Positions 1 through 5,162 of a stretch of DNA of 6,132 nucleotides are shown here, in pieces (the first letter of the stretch is position 1; each line of letters starts with the position of its first letter). Under the pieces are notes generated by a model. It worked only from the letters and a program-made list of their open reading frames with translations. It had not been told where the DNA came from and ran no database searches. The position numbers and the translations under genes are program-made. Source of the DNA: an uncultured Eisenbergiella sp. (GTDB lineage Bacteria; Bacillota; Clostridia; Lachnospirales; Lachnospiraceae); contig CARDPF010000192.1 in assembly GCA_948960675.1 (NCBI GenBank), positions 1 to 6,132 on the forward strand, given 5' to 3'.

Positions 1-591
1 CATCTGGGCTTCTACCTTGTCGCCCTCGGTCACGGCCACATTGCGCATATTGTCCGCAATCCTCATGACGCGGATATGGCTGGACTCCATGATTCCCACC
101 GCCGTGCGCATCCAGGATGCCAGACGCCTCACACAGCTTTCATCGCTCCAGTGCCCCATAATAACCTTGCGTTCGATCCCCATGCGGGTTACGATATGGC
201 CGTATTCCCGGTCGCCGTGCGCAGACTGGTTCTCATTCATGAAATCCATGTCAATGGTGTCGTAGGGAATCTCCCGGTTAAACTGTGTATGTAAATGGCA
301 GAGCGGCTTGCGGTATTCCTGCAGGCCCAAAATCCATGACTTGGCAGGGGAAAACGTATGCATCCAGGTAATAACGCCCGCACACTCCTCATCCGCATTC
401 GCGTCGTTAAAAAGCTTCCGTATCACTTCATTGGTAATCAGCGTGGGCTTCCACACCACCTCATAAGGAAGCAGCCCCGTCTTGTTGAGTTCCTCCACGA
501 TGATTCTGGAATGCTCCGCCACCTTCGCAAGGCACGCATCCCCATAGAGATCCTGCGAGCCGGTTGCGAACCAAAACTTATAATTCTTCAT
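1..591 (-). CDS. araA: L-arabinose isomerase, N-terminal 197 codons (runs off left edge)
   Basis: AraA is the cytosolic, Mn-dependent enzyme that converts L-arabinose to L-ribulose, the first step of arabinose catabolism. The reverse-strand reading is open for 197 codons. It shows family landmarks in order: an N-terminal FWFATGSQDLYG (about residues 6-17), a WMHTFSPAKSWI segment (about 76-87), HTQFN (about 101-105), IDMDFMNENQSAHGDREYG (about 113-131), GHWSD (about 145-149) and DNMRNVAVTEGDKVEAQ (about 180-196). These match the first two-fifths of the roughly 500-residue family. The catalytic Glu/His metal site lies further on and is missing because the window ends. The start is chosen at 591 because a GGAGGG site (601-596) sits 4 bases upstream. 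An ATG at 594 is too close to that site, and one at 603 overlaps it. The neighbouring genes are not arabinose genes, so any araB or araD partner would lie to the left. Confidence 0.95.
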   Translation of the reverse strand, partial: MKNYKFWFATGSQDLYGDACLAKVAEHSRIIVEELNKTGLLPYEVVWKPTLITNEVIRKLFNDANADEECAGVITWMHTFSPAKSWILGLQEYRKPLCHLHTQFNREIPYDTIDMDFMNENQSAHGDREYGHIVTRMGIERKVIMGHWSDESCVRRLASWMRTAVGIMESSHIRVMRIADNMRNVAVTEGDKVEAQM

Positions 592-682
592 CATACCCTC
601 CATTCTGCCGACACTCCCAATCCGGATACCGGCCCAAATCCGCCAAAACAACTGCGGCGGCACAACTAATTCCCTGCTTCTT

Positions 683-711
683 ATGGTAGGTCATTCTCCC
701 GCATTTGTCAA
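683..711 (-). promoter_or_regulatory. Candidate araA promoter
   Basis: Reading the minus strand, a perfect TTGACA (711-706) is followed after 17 bases by TACCAT (688-683, 4 of 6 to consensus). This places a start near 676 and an 85-base leader before araA. A second -10-like TATACT lies just upstream (734-729) without a good -35. No AraR-type or catabolite-repression operator was recognised. The spacing and the perfect -35 are the support; activity is inferred. Confidence 0.55.
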
Positions 712-950
712 TTACTATTTTAGATTTCAGTATAATAATTCAAAGCTGGTTTTTGTCTGCTTTTCACAATAAATTTACTCCCCTAAATATTCCCCCGCCC
801 AAAAAACGTCGTTTTATTGGACATATGATTGCCTTTTCCGGTTTTCACGTCTTTCTTTTCATGAATTATCCGCAAAAATCCTATTATTTATATTATTCTA
901 AATTATTTTATAAAAATATAAATATAATGCTACGGTCAAAAGGTGATGCA

Positions 951-968
951 TGACATGCTTGCATGTCA
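951..968. promoter_or_regulatory. 18-base palindrome, possible operator
   Basis: Perfect 8-base arms, TGACATGC and GCATGTCA, are separated by TT. The sequence is symmetrical as for a dimeric regulator. It lies about 360 bases upstream of the araA start and just upstream, on the minus strand, of a TTGACC (939-934) that lacks a well-spaced -10. A regulatory role is inferred only from the symmetry and position. Confidence 0.3.
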
Positions 969-1135
969 ATACAGGGCTTTTGGAGCCGCAAAAACACCGG
1001 AAAGCAGCCATTTTCCGCGAAACTTTCATCTGTTCTTCCACCCTTTCCTGCGGCCATGGCGGTCCAGCGTGTACACGCGCAGGAAGCCGTCCACCCTGTA
1101 TGGGAGGTAAAACCGCCCGCAATTTCCTGTCATGC

Positions 1136-1165
1136 CAAAAATCCGGCAGCATAAGCTGCCGGATT
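1136..1165 (-). terminator. Intrinsic terminator of the NlpC/P60 gene
   Basis: On the minus strand, arms AATCCGGCAGC (1165-1155) and GCTGCCGGATT (1150-1140) form an 11-bp perfect stem with a TTAT loop, and the stem runs into a T-rich tail ending at 1136. It begins 14 bases after the hydrolase stop codon. It separates that gene from araA transcription. There is no T-run on the plus strand, so it should work in one direction. Confidence 0.88.
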
Positions 1166-1179
1166 TCCCTCCAATTTCC

Positions 1180-2634
1180 TTAGAATATTCTCCTGATCGC
1201 CAAAATCTTTCTATAACTCGCATTCGATATCTTAATGCCCGTCTTTTCCGTGCTCGCATGAATGATCTGCCCGTTTCCGATATAGATACCCACGTGGCCG
1301 GAATAGCAAATAATATCGCCGGGCTGTGCTTCCGCAAGACTGCCCACTCCGTATCCCACACTCCGGTCCGCAGAAGAGGAATGCGGCAGGGATACGCCGA
1401 AATTCTTATAAACGCTCATGACAAAACCGGAACAGTCTGCACCGTTGGTCAGGCTCGTACCGCCGTATACATACGGATTTCCTTTAAACTGCACGGCATA
1501 ATTGGCAACCGCCGCCCCAAGGCTTGCATCGCTGCTGACAACAGGCGCTGCAGGCTCTAAAGCCGGTTCTTCCGCCGGTGCTGCAGCATCTGCTGCCCCC
1601 GCCGCGGCTTCTTCCTTCGCCCGCCGCTCTTCCTCTTTCCTGCGCTCTTCCTCCTGCAGTTTCCTGCGTGCGGCATCCGCCGCTTTCTTGGCTTCCTCTT
1701 TGGCGCGTTCTTCCTTTTCAAGCCTTGCGCGCTCTTCCTCCACGGACTCGGCCGTCACATACTCCGTCCGCAGGTCTACATATTCCATGGAAACCCAGCC
1801 GTCGCCTTCCTCTATGCTTACCTTGACAAAACCGTTTTCCTCGTCCAGCACGGTCAGTTCTTCCCCTCCGGGCACCAACCCCAATACGGAAGCTTCCATG
1901 CTCGCATCCGCACGGACCTTCAAGGTCTGGGTATTGACCGTGGCAATGCGGTCTCCCACTTCATCCGCAATGCGGCGGGCCTGCTCCCCCTTCTCAAAAT
2001 ACTCTGCTTTTACATACCCCTCAACATTACCGGACTTCATATAATACCAGTCGTCTTCCACCGACAAAAGCACACCCACGGAATTGTTGTAAAGCTTGCC
2101 GACAATCTCCCCGTCCGTGGAAGGGATACTGCGGATATTCACATAATTATTCACCTGCGCAATGATCAGGGTCTCCTCCTGCTCCTGCTCCTCCTCGGAA
2201 GCTTCCTGATCGGCCTGCCTAAGAACGGGTTCCACTGCCTGCACAATCTCGCTTTCCTGTCTGGTCTCTTCTTCGCTCTCCTCTGCGGTCTGCGTCTGGC
2301 TTTCCGTCTCCTGCGCCGAAACCGTCTGGGTCTCCCTCTCCGAAGATGCCGAAACCGTCTGGGTCTCCCTCTCCGTGTATGCCGTCTGGGTTTCCCTCTC
2401 CGAAGCAGATGACGTCTCCTGTGTCTCTTTCTCGCTTTTCTTTTCCTCTTCCTTCCGCTGCTTAACGTCCTCACGCACATCTGCAATGGAAGAACCGTCC
2501 CCCAGCGTAAGTCCAAGACCGGCGGCCGGAAGGGTCGCTTTCGCCCCTGCCGCCATAACGTCCAGACCGCTGCCGGAAATTACCATGGCCGCCGCAACGG
2601 CGCAAACTGTCACTTTTGTAAATTTATGTTTCAT
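1180..2634 (-). CDS. Secreted SH3b-SH3b-NlpC/P60 peptidoglycan hydrolase (C40 peptidase)
   Basis: The product is 484 residues and is predicted to be an exported endopeptidase that cuts stem-peptide bonds in the cell wall. Residues 1-28 form a signal peptide: MKHKFTK, then a hydrophobic run, then likely cleavage after VMA. Residues about 55-155 are a low-complexity Glu/Thr/Ser/Gln-rich linker with three RETQT copies. Two bacterial SH3-like domains follow, about 158-213 (NNYVNIRS...WYYMKSG...GYVKAEYF) and about 230-287 (TLKVRADAS...GWVSMEYVDL), which probably bind wall. Residues about 296-345 are a highly charged, alanine-rich helix likely to be a coiled coil, followed by an Ala/Pro linker. The C-terminal NlpC/P60 domain (about 373-484) has catalytic Cys401 in DCSGF, His447 in GHVGIYIG and His459 in IIHAS. 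The start at 2634 has a GGGG site (2644-2641) 6 bases upstream and puts the signal peptide at the N-terminus. An in-frame start at 2667 would bury it. The gene stands alone, with its own promoter and terminator. Confidence 0.93.
   Translation of the reverse strand: MKHKFTKVTVCAVAAAMVISGSGLDVMAAGAKATLPAAGLGLTLGDGSSIADVREDVKQRKEEEKKSEKETQETSSASERETQTAYTERETQTVSASSERETQTVSAQETESQTQTAEESEEETRQESEIVQAVEPVLRQADQEASEEEQEQEETLIIAQVNNYVNIRSIPSTDGEIVGKLYNNSVGVLLSVEDDWYYMKSGNVEGYVKAEYFEKGEQARRIADEVGDRIATVNTQTLKVRADASMEASVLGLVPGGEELTVLDEENGFVKVSIEEGDGWVSMEYVDLRTEYVTAESVEEERARLEKEERAKEEAKKAADAARRKLQEEERRKEEERRAKEEAAAGAADAAAPAEEPALEPAAPVVSSDASLGAAVANYAVQFKGNPYVYGGTSLTNGADCSGFVMSVYKNFGVSLPHSSSADRSVGYGVGSLAEAQPGDIICYSGHVGIYIGNGQIIHASTEKTGIKISNASYRKILAIRRIF
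2315..2400 (-). repeat. Short in-frame tandem repeats coding RETQT motifs
   Basis: Three copies of a unit centred on ACCGTCTGGGTCTCCCTCTC (plus-strand reading, starting near 2321, 2354 and 2381) recur at 33- and 27-base intervals. They encode RETQT at residues 80-84, 89-93 and 100-104 of the hydrolase. All steps are multiples of three, so copy-number change would keep the frame. A weaker QTQT follows at 113-116. The repeats lie in the disordered linker between the signal peptide and the SH3 domains. Confidence 0.75.
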
Positions 2635-2673
2635 CTGCATCCCCACACCCAATATGTTCTCATCCACTGTTAC

Positions 2674-2691
2674 GATTCATGGTCATGAATC
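2674..2691. promoter_or_regulatory. Palindrome in the hydrolase leader
   Basis: Perfect arms GATTCATG and CATGAATC flank a 2-base centre. The site lies between the predicted transcription start (about 2731) and the start codon (2634) of the NlpC/P60 gene. A 2-base loop is too tight for a good RNA hairpin, so a DNA operator for a dimeric repressor is the better guess. Function is inferred. Confidence 0.3.
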
Positions 2692-2737
2692 AAAATCATT
2701 TGTTACATTTATTACAAAATTATTAAATGCAAGTAAT

Positions 2738-2766
2738 ACTATACCATCCTCCACCGCATTTGTCAA
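2738..2766 (-). promoter_or_regulatory. Promoter of the NlpC/P60 gene
   Basis: On the minus strand, a perfect TTGACA (2766-2761) is followed after exactly 17 bases by TATAGT (2743-2738, 5 of 6). Transcription would start near 2731 and give a leader of about 97 bases. This is one of the strongest-looking promoters in the window and predicts vegetative sigma-A-type expression. Confidence 0.8.
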
Positions 2767-2783
2767 TTGCCATAATGCACCAA

Positions 2784-2871
2784 TCACAGAAATTCGTTTT
2801 ACGCAAGGGGAGGGGCAGGGACGGCTTCCCGGCAGCCTGCCCCTCCCCTTGCGCAAAACGGATTTCCGTGA
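2784..2871. repeat. 88-bp near-perfect inverted repeat (REP/MITE-like hairpin)
   Basis: Two 36-base arms (2784-2819 and 2836-2871) flank a 16-base loop and match at 33 of 36 positions. All three differences are A/G or T/C transitions. The inner half of each arm is a G-rich/C-rich tract (GCAAGGGGAGGGGCAGG and its complement) and the outer half is AT-richer (TCA..GAAAT..CGTTTT). No T-run follows on either strand, so it is not a standard terminator. It lies between the two divergent promoters (-35 elements at 2761-2766 and 2889-2894), so neither predicted transcript includes it. No clear target-site duplication is seen. A dispersed palindromic element is the best guess. Confidence 0.7.
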
Positions 2872-2888
2872 GGCCAAAAAAGCCAGTA

Positions 2889-2917
2889 TTTCCACTTTGC
2901 CGGATTTATGCTATAAT
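2889..2917 (+). promoter_or_regulatory. Promoter of the GNAT gene (extended -10)
   Basis: A perfect TATAAT (2912-2917) is preceded by TG one base upstream (TGCTATAAT), making an extended -10. A weaker TTTCCA (2889-2894, 4 of 6 to the -35 consensus) is 17 bases upstream. The predicted start near 2924 gives a leader of about 95 bases, which contains the 10-base palindrome TGACCGGTCA (2978-2987). Confidence 0.72.
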
Positions 2918-3018
2918 CATGCCGGGAGCAGGCGACACCGAAAGGCATCTGAAAAGTGCCCCCACCATACAACAAACTGACCGGTCACAAAAAGCAACCG
3001 GGTTTTGGAGGAAACAAC

Positions 3019-3987
3019 ATGGGAAATCAACCGGAGAAAACATCTTTATCCGCACCCGTTTCGATTCGGGAGGCTGTCACGAAAAATGATACCGCAGCTT
3101 TTTGGGAACAGCTCCGTCTTTATTTCAAACGGGATATGTTCCCTGATCCACACGACGAAAACAGGACGTATTTCCTTAGTGATACAGAATACCGGGGCGC
3201 TATAGAGCAGATTCATGACCGGCCGCAAGACCGGTGCTACTATCTGTTCTTTCACCGTGCCGGGCAGGACATTGGTTTTGCCATGCCTGTGATCTACACC
3301 ACCGAGGACGGCAAGTGTTTCATTATGGAATTTTGCGTCTACCCAAAGTTTCGGGGCAGCGGCGCCGGTAAGGAATGCGCCAGGGCACTGCTGCGCTGGG
3401 CAGGGGAAAACGGCGCACTTTATTCGGAACTCAACTATGGGGGCAATGACCGGCGGCTCAACTTCTGGAAAAGCGTCGGTTTTATGGAGAACGGGGCTGA
3501 CGAGTGGGGCGAACCGCTGATGCTCCTGCCCCCGCAGGAGGATGTGCCCATCACTGCCATGATTCTTTCTGACCCAAAGGACTGGCAGCTGCAGAAGCTG
3601 GAAAACGGGTTTTTAAAGGAAATCGGGGAACAAATACTGACAAAAGAGAGACAGGAACGGCTTCAACAAGCAATCCAAAACCAAAAAATCACATTCTTTG
3701 TGGCAAAGCGTGGCTATCGGGCTGTCGGCATGTGCAGCGTGACAAAATGCTTCTCCACATTTTCCTGTTCCGATACCGGTATATTCGATGATTTTTATAT
3801 TGAGCCGGTGTTTCGCAAGAAGGGAATTGCCCAAAAACTGGTGCAGGCGGCCCAAAACTGGTGTCAGGAAAACAACATCACAAGTCTGACCGTCTGCTGC
3901 GCCCCCTGTGACGAAAAAATGTATCAGGCACTCGGTTTTATCACCCGTTTAGGCACTACATTGGCATATCTTGCCGGAACCGTGTAA
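3019..3987 (+). CDS. Tandem-domain GNAT family N-acetyltransferase
   Basis: The product is 322 residues, about twice the size of a single GNAT domain, and contains two acetyl-CoA-binding folds. In the first half (about 14-170), strand FIMEFCVYPKF (101-111) leads into the pyrophosphate-binding loop RGSGAGK (112-118), and LNFWKSVGF (147-155) is the typical motif B end. In the second half (about 178-322), FDDFYIEPVF (256-265) leads into RKKGIAQK (266-273), and KMYQALGF (300-307) gives the matching end. Both loops keep the R-x-x-G-x-G/A pattern, so both may bind CoA. The acceptor (small molecule, antibiotic or protein) cannot be told from sequence. The start at 3019 is set by GGAGG at 3007-3011, 7 bases upstream; an in-frame ATG at 2956 lacks such a site. 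The gene has its own promoter and a terminator overlapping its last codons, so it appears to be expressed alone. Confidence 0.9.
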   Translation: MGNQPEKTSLSAPVSIREAVTKNDTAAFWEQLRLYFKRDMFPDPHDENRTYFLSDTEYRGAIEQIHDRPQDRCYYLFFHRAGQDIGFAMPVIYTTEDGKCFIMEFCVYPKFRGSGAGKECARALLRWAGENGALYSELNYGGNDRRLNFWKSVGFMENGADEWGEPLMLLPPQEDVPITAMILSDPKDWQLQKLENGFLKEIGEQILTKERQERLQQAIQNQKITFFVAKRGYRAVGMCSVTKCFSTFSCSDTGIFDDFYIEPVFRKKGIAQKLVQAAQNWCQENNITSLTVCCAPCDEKMYQALGFITRLGTTLAYLAGTV

Positions 3988-4043
3988 CAGTTCAGGCAGA
4001 AATGACATTGATTACCGAACTGTTACGGTTTCCGTGGCTTTTT
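3973..4043 (+). terminator. Intrinsic terminator after the GNAT gene
   Basis: A long imperfect stem pairs 3975-3993 with 4017-4034 (core GTAACAGTTC with GAACTGTTAC, extended by CCG and GGAA after a 2-base bulge). The loop is 23 bases. The stem is followed by TGGC and five T residues (4039-4043). The left arm covers the last codons and stop of the GNAT gene. The large loop makes it less classic than the terminator at 1136-1165, but the T-run and position support it. Confidence 0.65.
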
Positions 4044-4054
4044 GTCCCGGCAGC

Positions 4055-4083
4055 TTGAAATAACGCCGGAAATTGCATATACT
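4055..4083 (+). promoter_or_regulatory. trxB promoter
   Basis: TTGAAA (4055-4060) and TATACT (4078-4083), each 5 of 6 to consensus, are separated by 17 bases, just after the preceding gene's terminator. Transcription would start near 4090, about 27 bases before the start codon. No regulator site such as a Spx or redox-responsive box was recognised. Confidence 0.78.
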
Positions 4084-4116
4084 AAAAGTAATGGCAGTAT
4101 CAAGGAGGATGTAAGG

Positions 4117-5028
4117 ATGTATGACTTGATTATTATCGGTTCCGGCCCAGCCGGGCTGAGCGCGGCCCTGTACGCGAAACGCGCCGGGCTTTCCGTGTTG
4201 GTTCTGGAAAAAAATCCCATGAGCGGGGGCCAAATTTTAAACACTTATGAAGTAGACAATTATCTGGGGATGCCGGGCATAAACGGTTTTGACATGGGGA
4301 TGAAATTCCGGGAACACGTCGATAAGCTTGGTGTGGAATTCGAGGAGGCCCAGGTACAGCGGATCGAGGCAAGGGGAACCACCCGGATCATCCACGCCCA
4401 GGACAGCGACTTTACGGCGCGCGCCGTTGTCGTCGCCACCGGCGCTTCCCACAGAAAGCTCAATGTCGAAGGGGAAGAACGCCTTGCAGGACGGGGAATT
4501 TCTTACTGCGCCACCTGTGACGGCGCCTTTTTCAGGGGGAAAACGACAGCTGTGATCGGCGGCGGGGATGTGGCCGTAGAAGACGCCATTTTCCTTGCCC
4601 GGATTTGCAAAAAAGTATATGTGGTACACAGAAGGGACGAACTGCGCGCCGCAAACATCCTACAGGAGCAGCTTTTTGCCTTACCCAACGTGGAAATGGT
4701 ATGGAACTGCACAGTAGATGAGATTTTCGGGGAAGAACAGGTGGAGGGCCTTCTCCTCTATGATAAAGAAAAAAACCGCCAAAGAAAACTTTTGGCGGAC
4801 GGCGTCTTTATTGCGGTAGGAATCGTCCCCAATTCGCAGCCTTTTTGCAACATTGCGGCCCAGGATTCCCACGGTTACCTGATCGCCGGCGAAGACTGCC
4901 AGACCAGCACGCCCGGCATTTTTGCGGCCGGGGACGTGCGCACCAAACGGCTCAGACAGGTCATCACCGCAGTGGCGGACGGTGCCTGCGCCGTGGCTTC
5001 CGTACAGGAATATTTTTTACAATCCTAA
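4117..5028 (+). CDS. trxB: Thioredoxin reductase (NADPH)
   Basis: TrxB is a cytosolic FAD enzyme that passes electrons from NADPH to thioredoxin, supporting thiol redox balance and ribonucleotide reduction. The product is 303 residues, normal for the low-molecular-weight bacterial type. The FAD-binding GSGPAG is at 8-13, with SGGQ at 36-39. The redox-active CATCD is at 131-135. The NADP-binding GGGDVAVEDA is at 148-157, followed by HRRDELRA at 171-178, whose arginines recognise the NADP 2'-phosphate. The C-terminal FAD motif GIFAAGDVR is at 267-275. All key residues are present; Val152 replaces the Ser often seen in GGGDSA. The start at 4117 is fixed by AAGGAGG (4102-4108) 8 bases upstream. 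No thioredoxin gene is adjacent. A dehydrogenase gene follows after 134 bases and may be co-transcribed. The substrate could be a thioredoxin-like protein other than classical TrxA. Confidence 0.95.
   Translation: MYDLIIIGSGPAGLSAALYAKRAGLSVLVLEKNPMSGGQILNTYEVDNYLGMPGINGFDMGMKFREHVDKLGVEFEEAQVQRIEARGTTRIIHAQDSDFTARAVVVATGASHRKLNVEGEERLAGRGISYCATCDGAFFRGKTTAVIGGGDVAVEDAIFLARICKKVYVVHRRDELRAANILQEQLFALPNVEMVWNCTVDEIFGEEQVEGLLLYDKEKNRQRKLLADGVFIAVGIVPNSQPFCNIAAQDSHGYLIAGEDCQTSTPGIFAAGDVRTKRLRQVITAVADGACAVASVQEYFLQS
4765..4798 (-). terminator. Terminator-like hairpin on the antisense strand inside trxB
   Basis: Reading the minus strand, CCGCCAAA (4798-4791), a 7-base loop and TTTGGCGG (4783-4776) form a perfect 8-bp stem. 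It is followed directly by seven T residues, then C and TTT. This is textbook intrinsic-terminator form but antisense to trxB, in codons for a charged surface loop (about residues 216-228). It could stop antisense RNA reading through from the convergent gene at the right edge. Chance origin from Lys/Asn-rich codons is possible. Confidence 0.5.
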
Positions 5029-5068
5029 TATAGAAGATCATGCAGAATATAAATGCACCAACGCGGCC

Positions 5069-5108
5069 CCCCAATGTGATGACGTTGGGGCAAAAGGATT
5101 TTGACCCC
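5069..5108 (+). promoter_or_regulatory. Two mutually exclusive hairpins before the dehydrogenase gene
   Basis: Hairpin 1 pairs CCCCAATGT (5069-5077) with ACGTTGGGG (5082-5090), 9 bp with one G-U pair and a 4-base loop. Hairpin 2 pairs GGGGCAAAA (5087-5095) with TTTTG-A-CCCC (5099-5108) around a GGA loop, with one bulged A. Both use the GGGG at 5087-5090, so only one can form at a time. Neither has an adjacent U-run. They lie between trxB and the dehydrogenase, and a -10-like TATGAT (5110-5115) follows without a clear -35. They may be a weak trxB terminator, a leader switch or part of a dispersed repeat. Confidence 0.4.
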
Positions 5109-5162
5109 CTATGATACCACGGATTGGCTTCGCAAATAACACGTACAGAAATGAGGTTTACC

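Larger units (their letters stand above)
604..1135. other. Intergenic region upstream of araA, no convincing gene
   Basis: This stretch separates araA from the hydrolase gene, both on the minus strand. The part from about 700 to 945 is strongly AT-rich with A/T tracts, and carries the araA promoter candidate and a small inverted repeat (AAAACG-T-CGTTTT, 803-815). The part from 960 to 1130 is noticeably more GC-rich. It contains an 18-base palindrome (951-968) and a 35-codon minus-strand reading frame (1133-1026) that has codon use like the real genes but no ribosome site. No tRNA, riboswitch or plausible longer gene was recognised. Confidence 0.6.

Noticed and set aside
1502..2044. Long plus-strand open frame (180 codons) opposite the hydrolase
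   Set aside because: It is antisense to the SH3/coiled-coil region, and its Ser/Ala-rich low-complexity product reflects the GC-rich Glu/Ala/Lys codons of the real gene. It has no domain or ribosome site.
2635..2667. Longer hydrolase start adding 11 residues (MDENILGVGMQ)
   Set aside because: It would place acidic and neutral residues before the KHKFTK signal-peptide start, while the GGGG site at 2641-2644 fits the inner ATG.
2702..2716. TGTAAT and TGTAAC direct repeat in the hydrolase leader as a WalR (YycF) box
   Set aside because: The half-sites are separated by 3 bases; the known WalR site needs 5, and the location is downstream of the predicted start.
2375..2980. Plus-strand 201-codon frame crossing the hydrolase 5' end and the inverted repeat
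   Set aside because: It overlaps the real signal peptide in antisense, the hydrolase promoter and the 88-bp hairpin, with no recognisable protein features.
4907..4938. GC-rich hairpin near the 3' end of trxB
   Set aside because: It arises from codons of the conserved STPGIFAAGDVR motif, has a bulge and no T-run, so protein constraint explains it.
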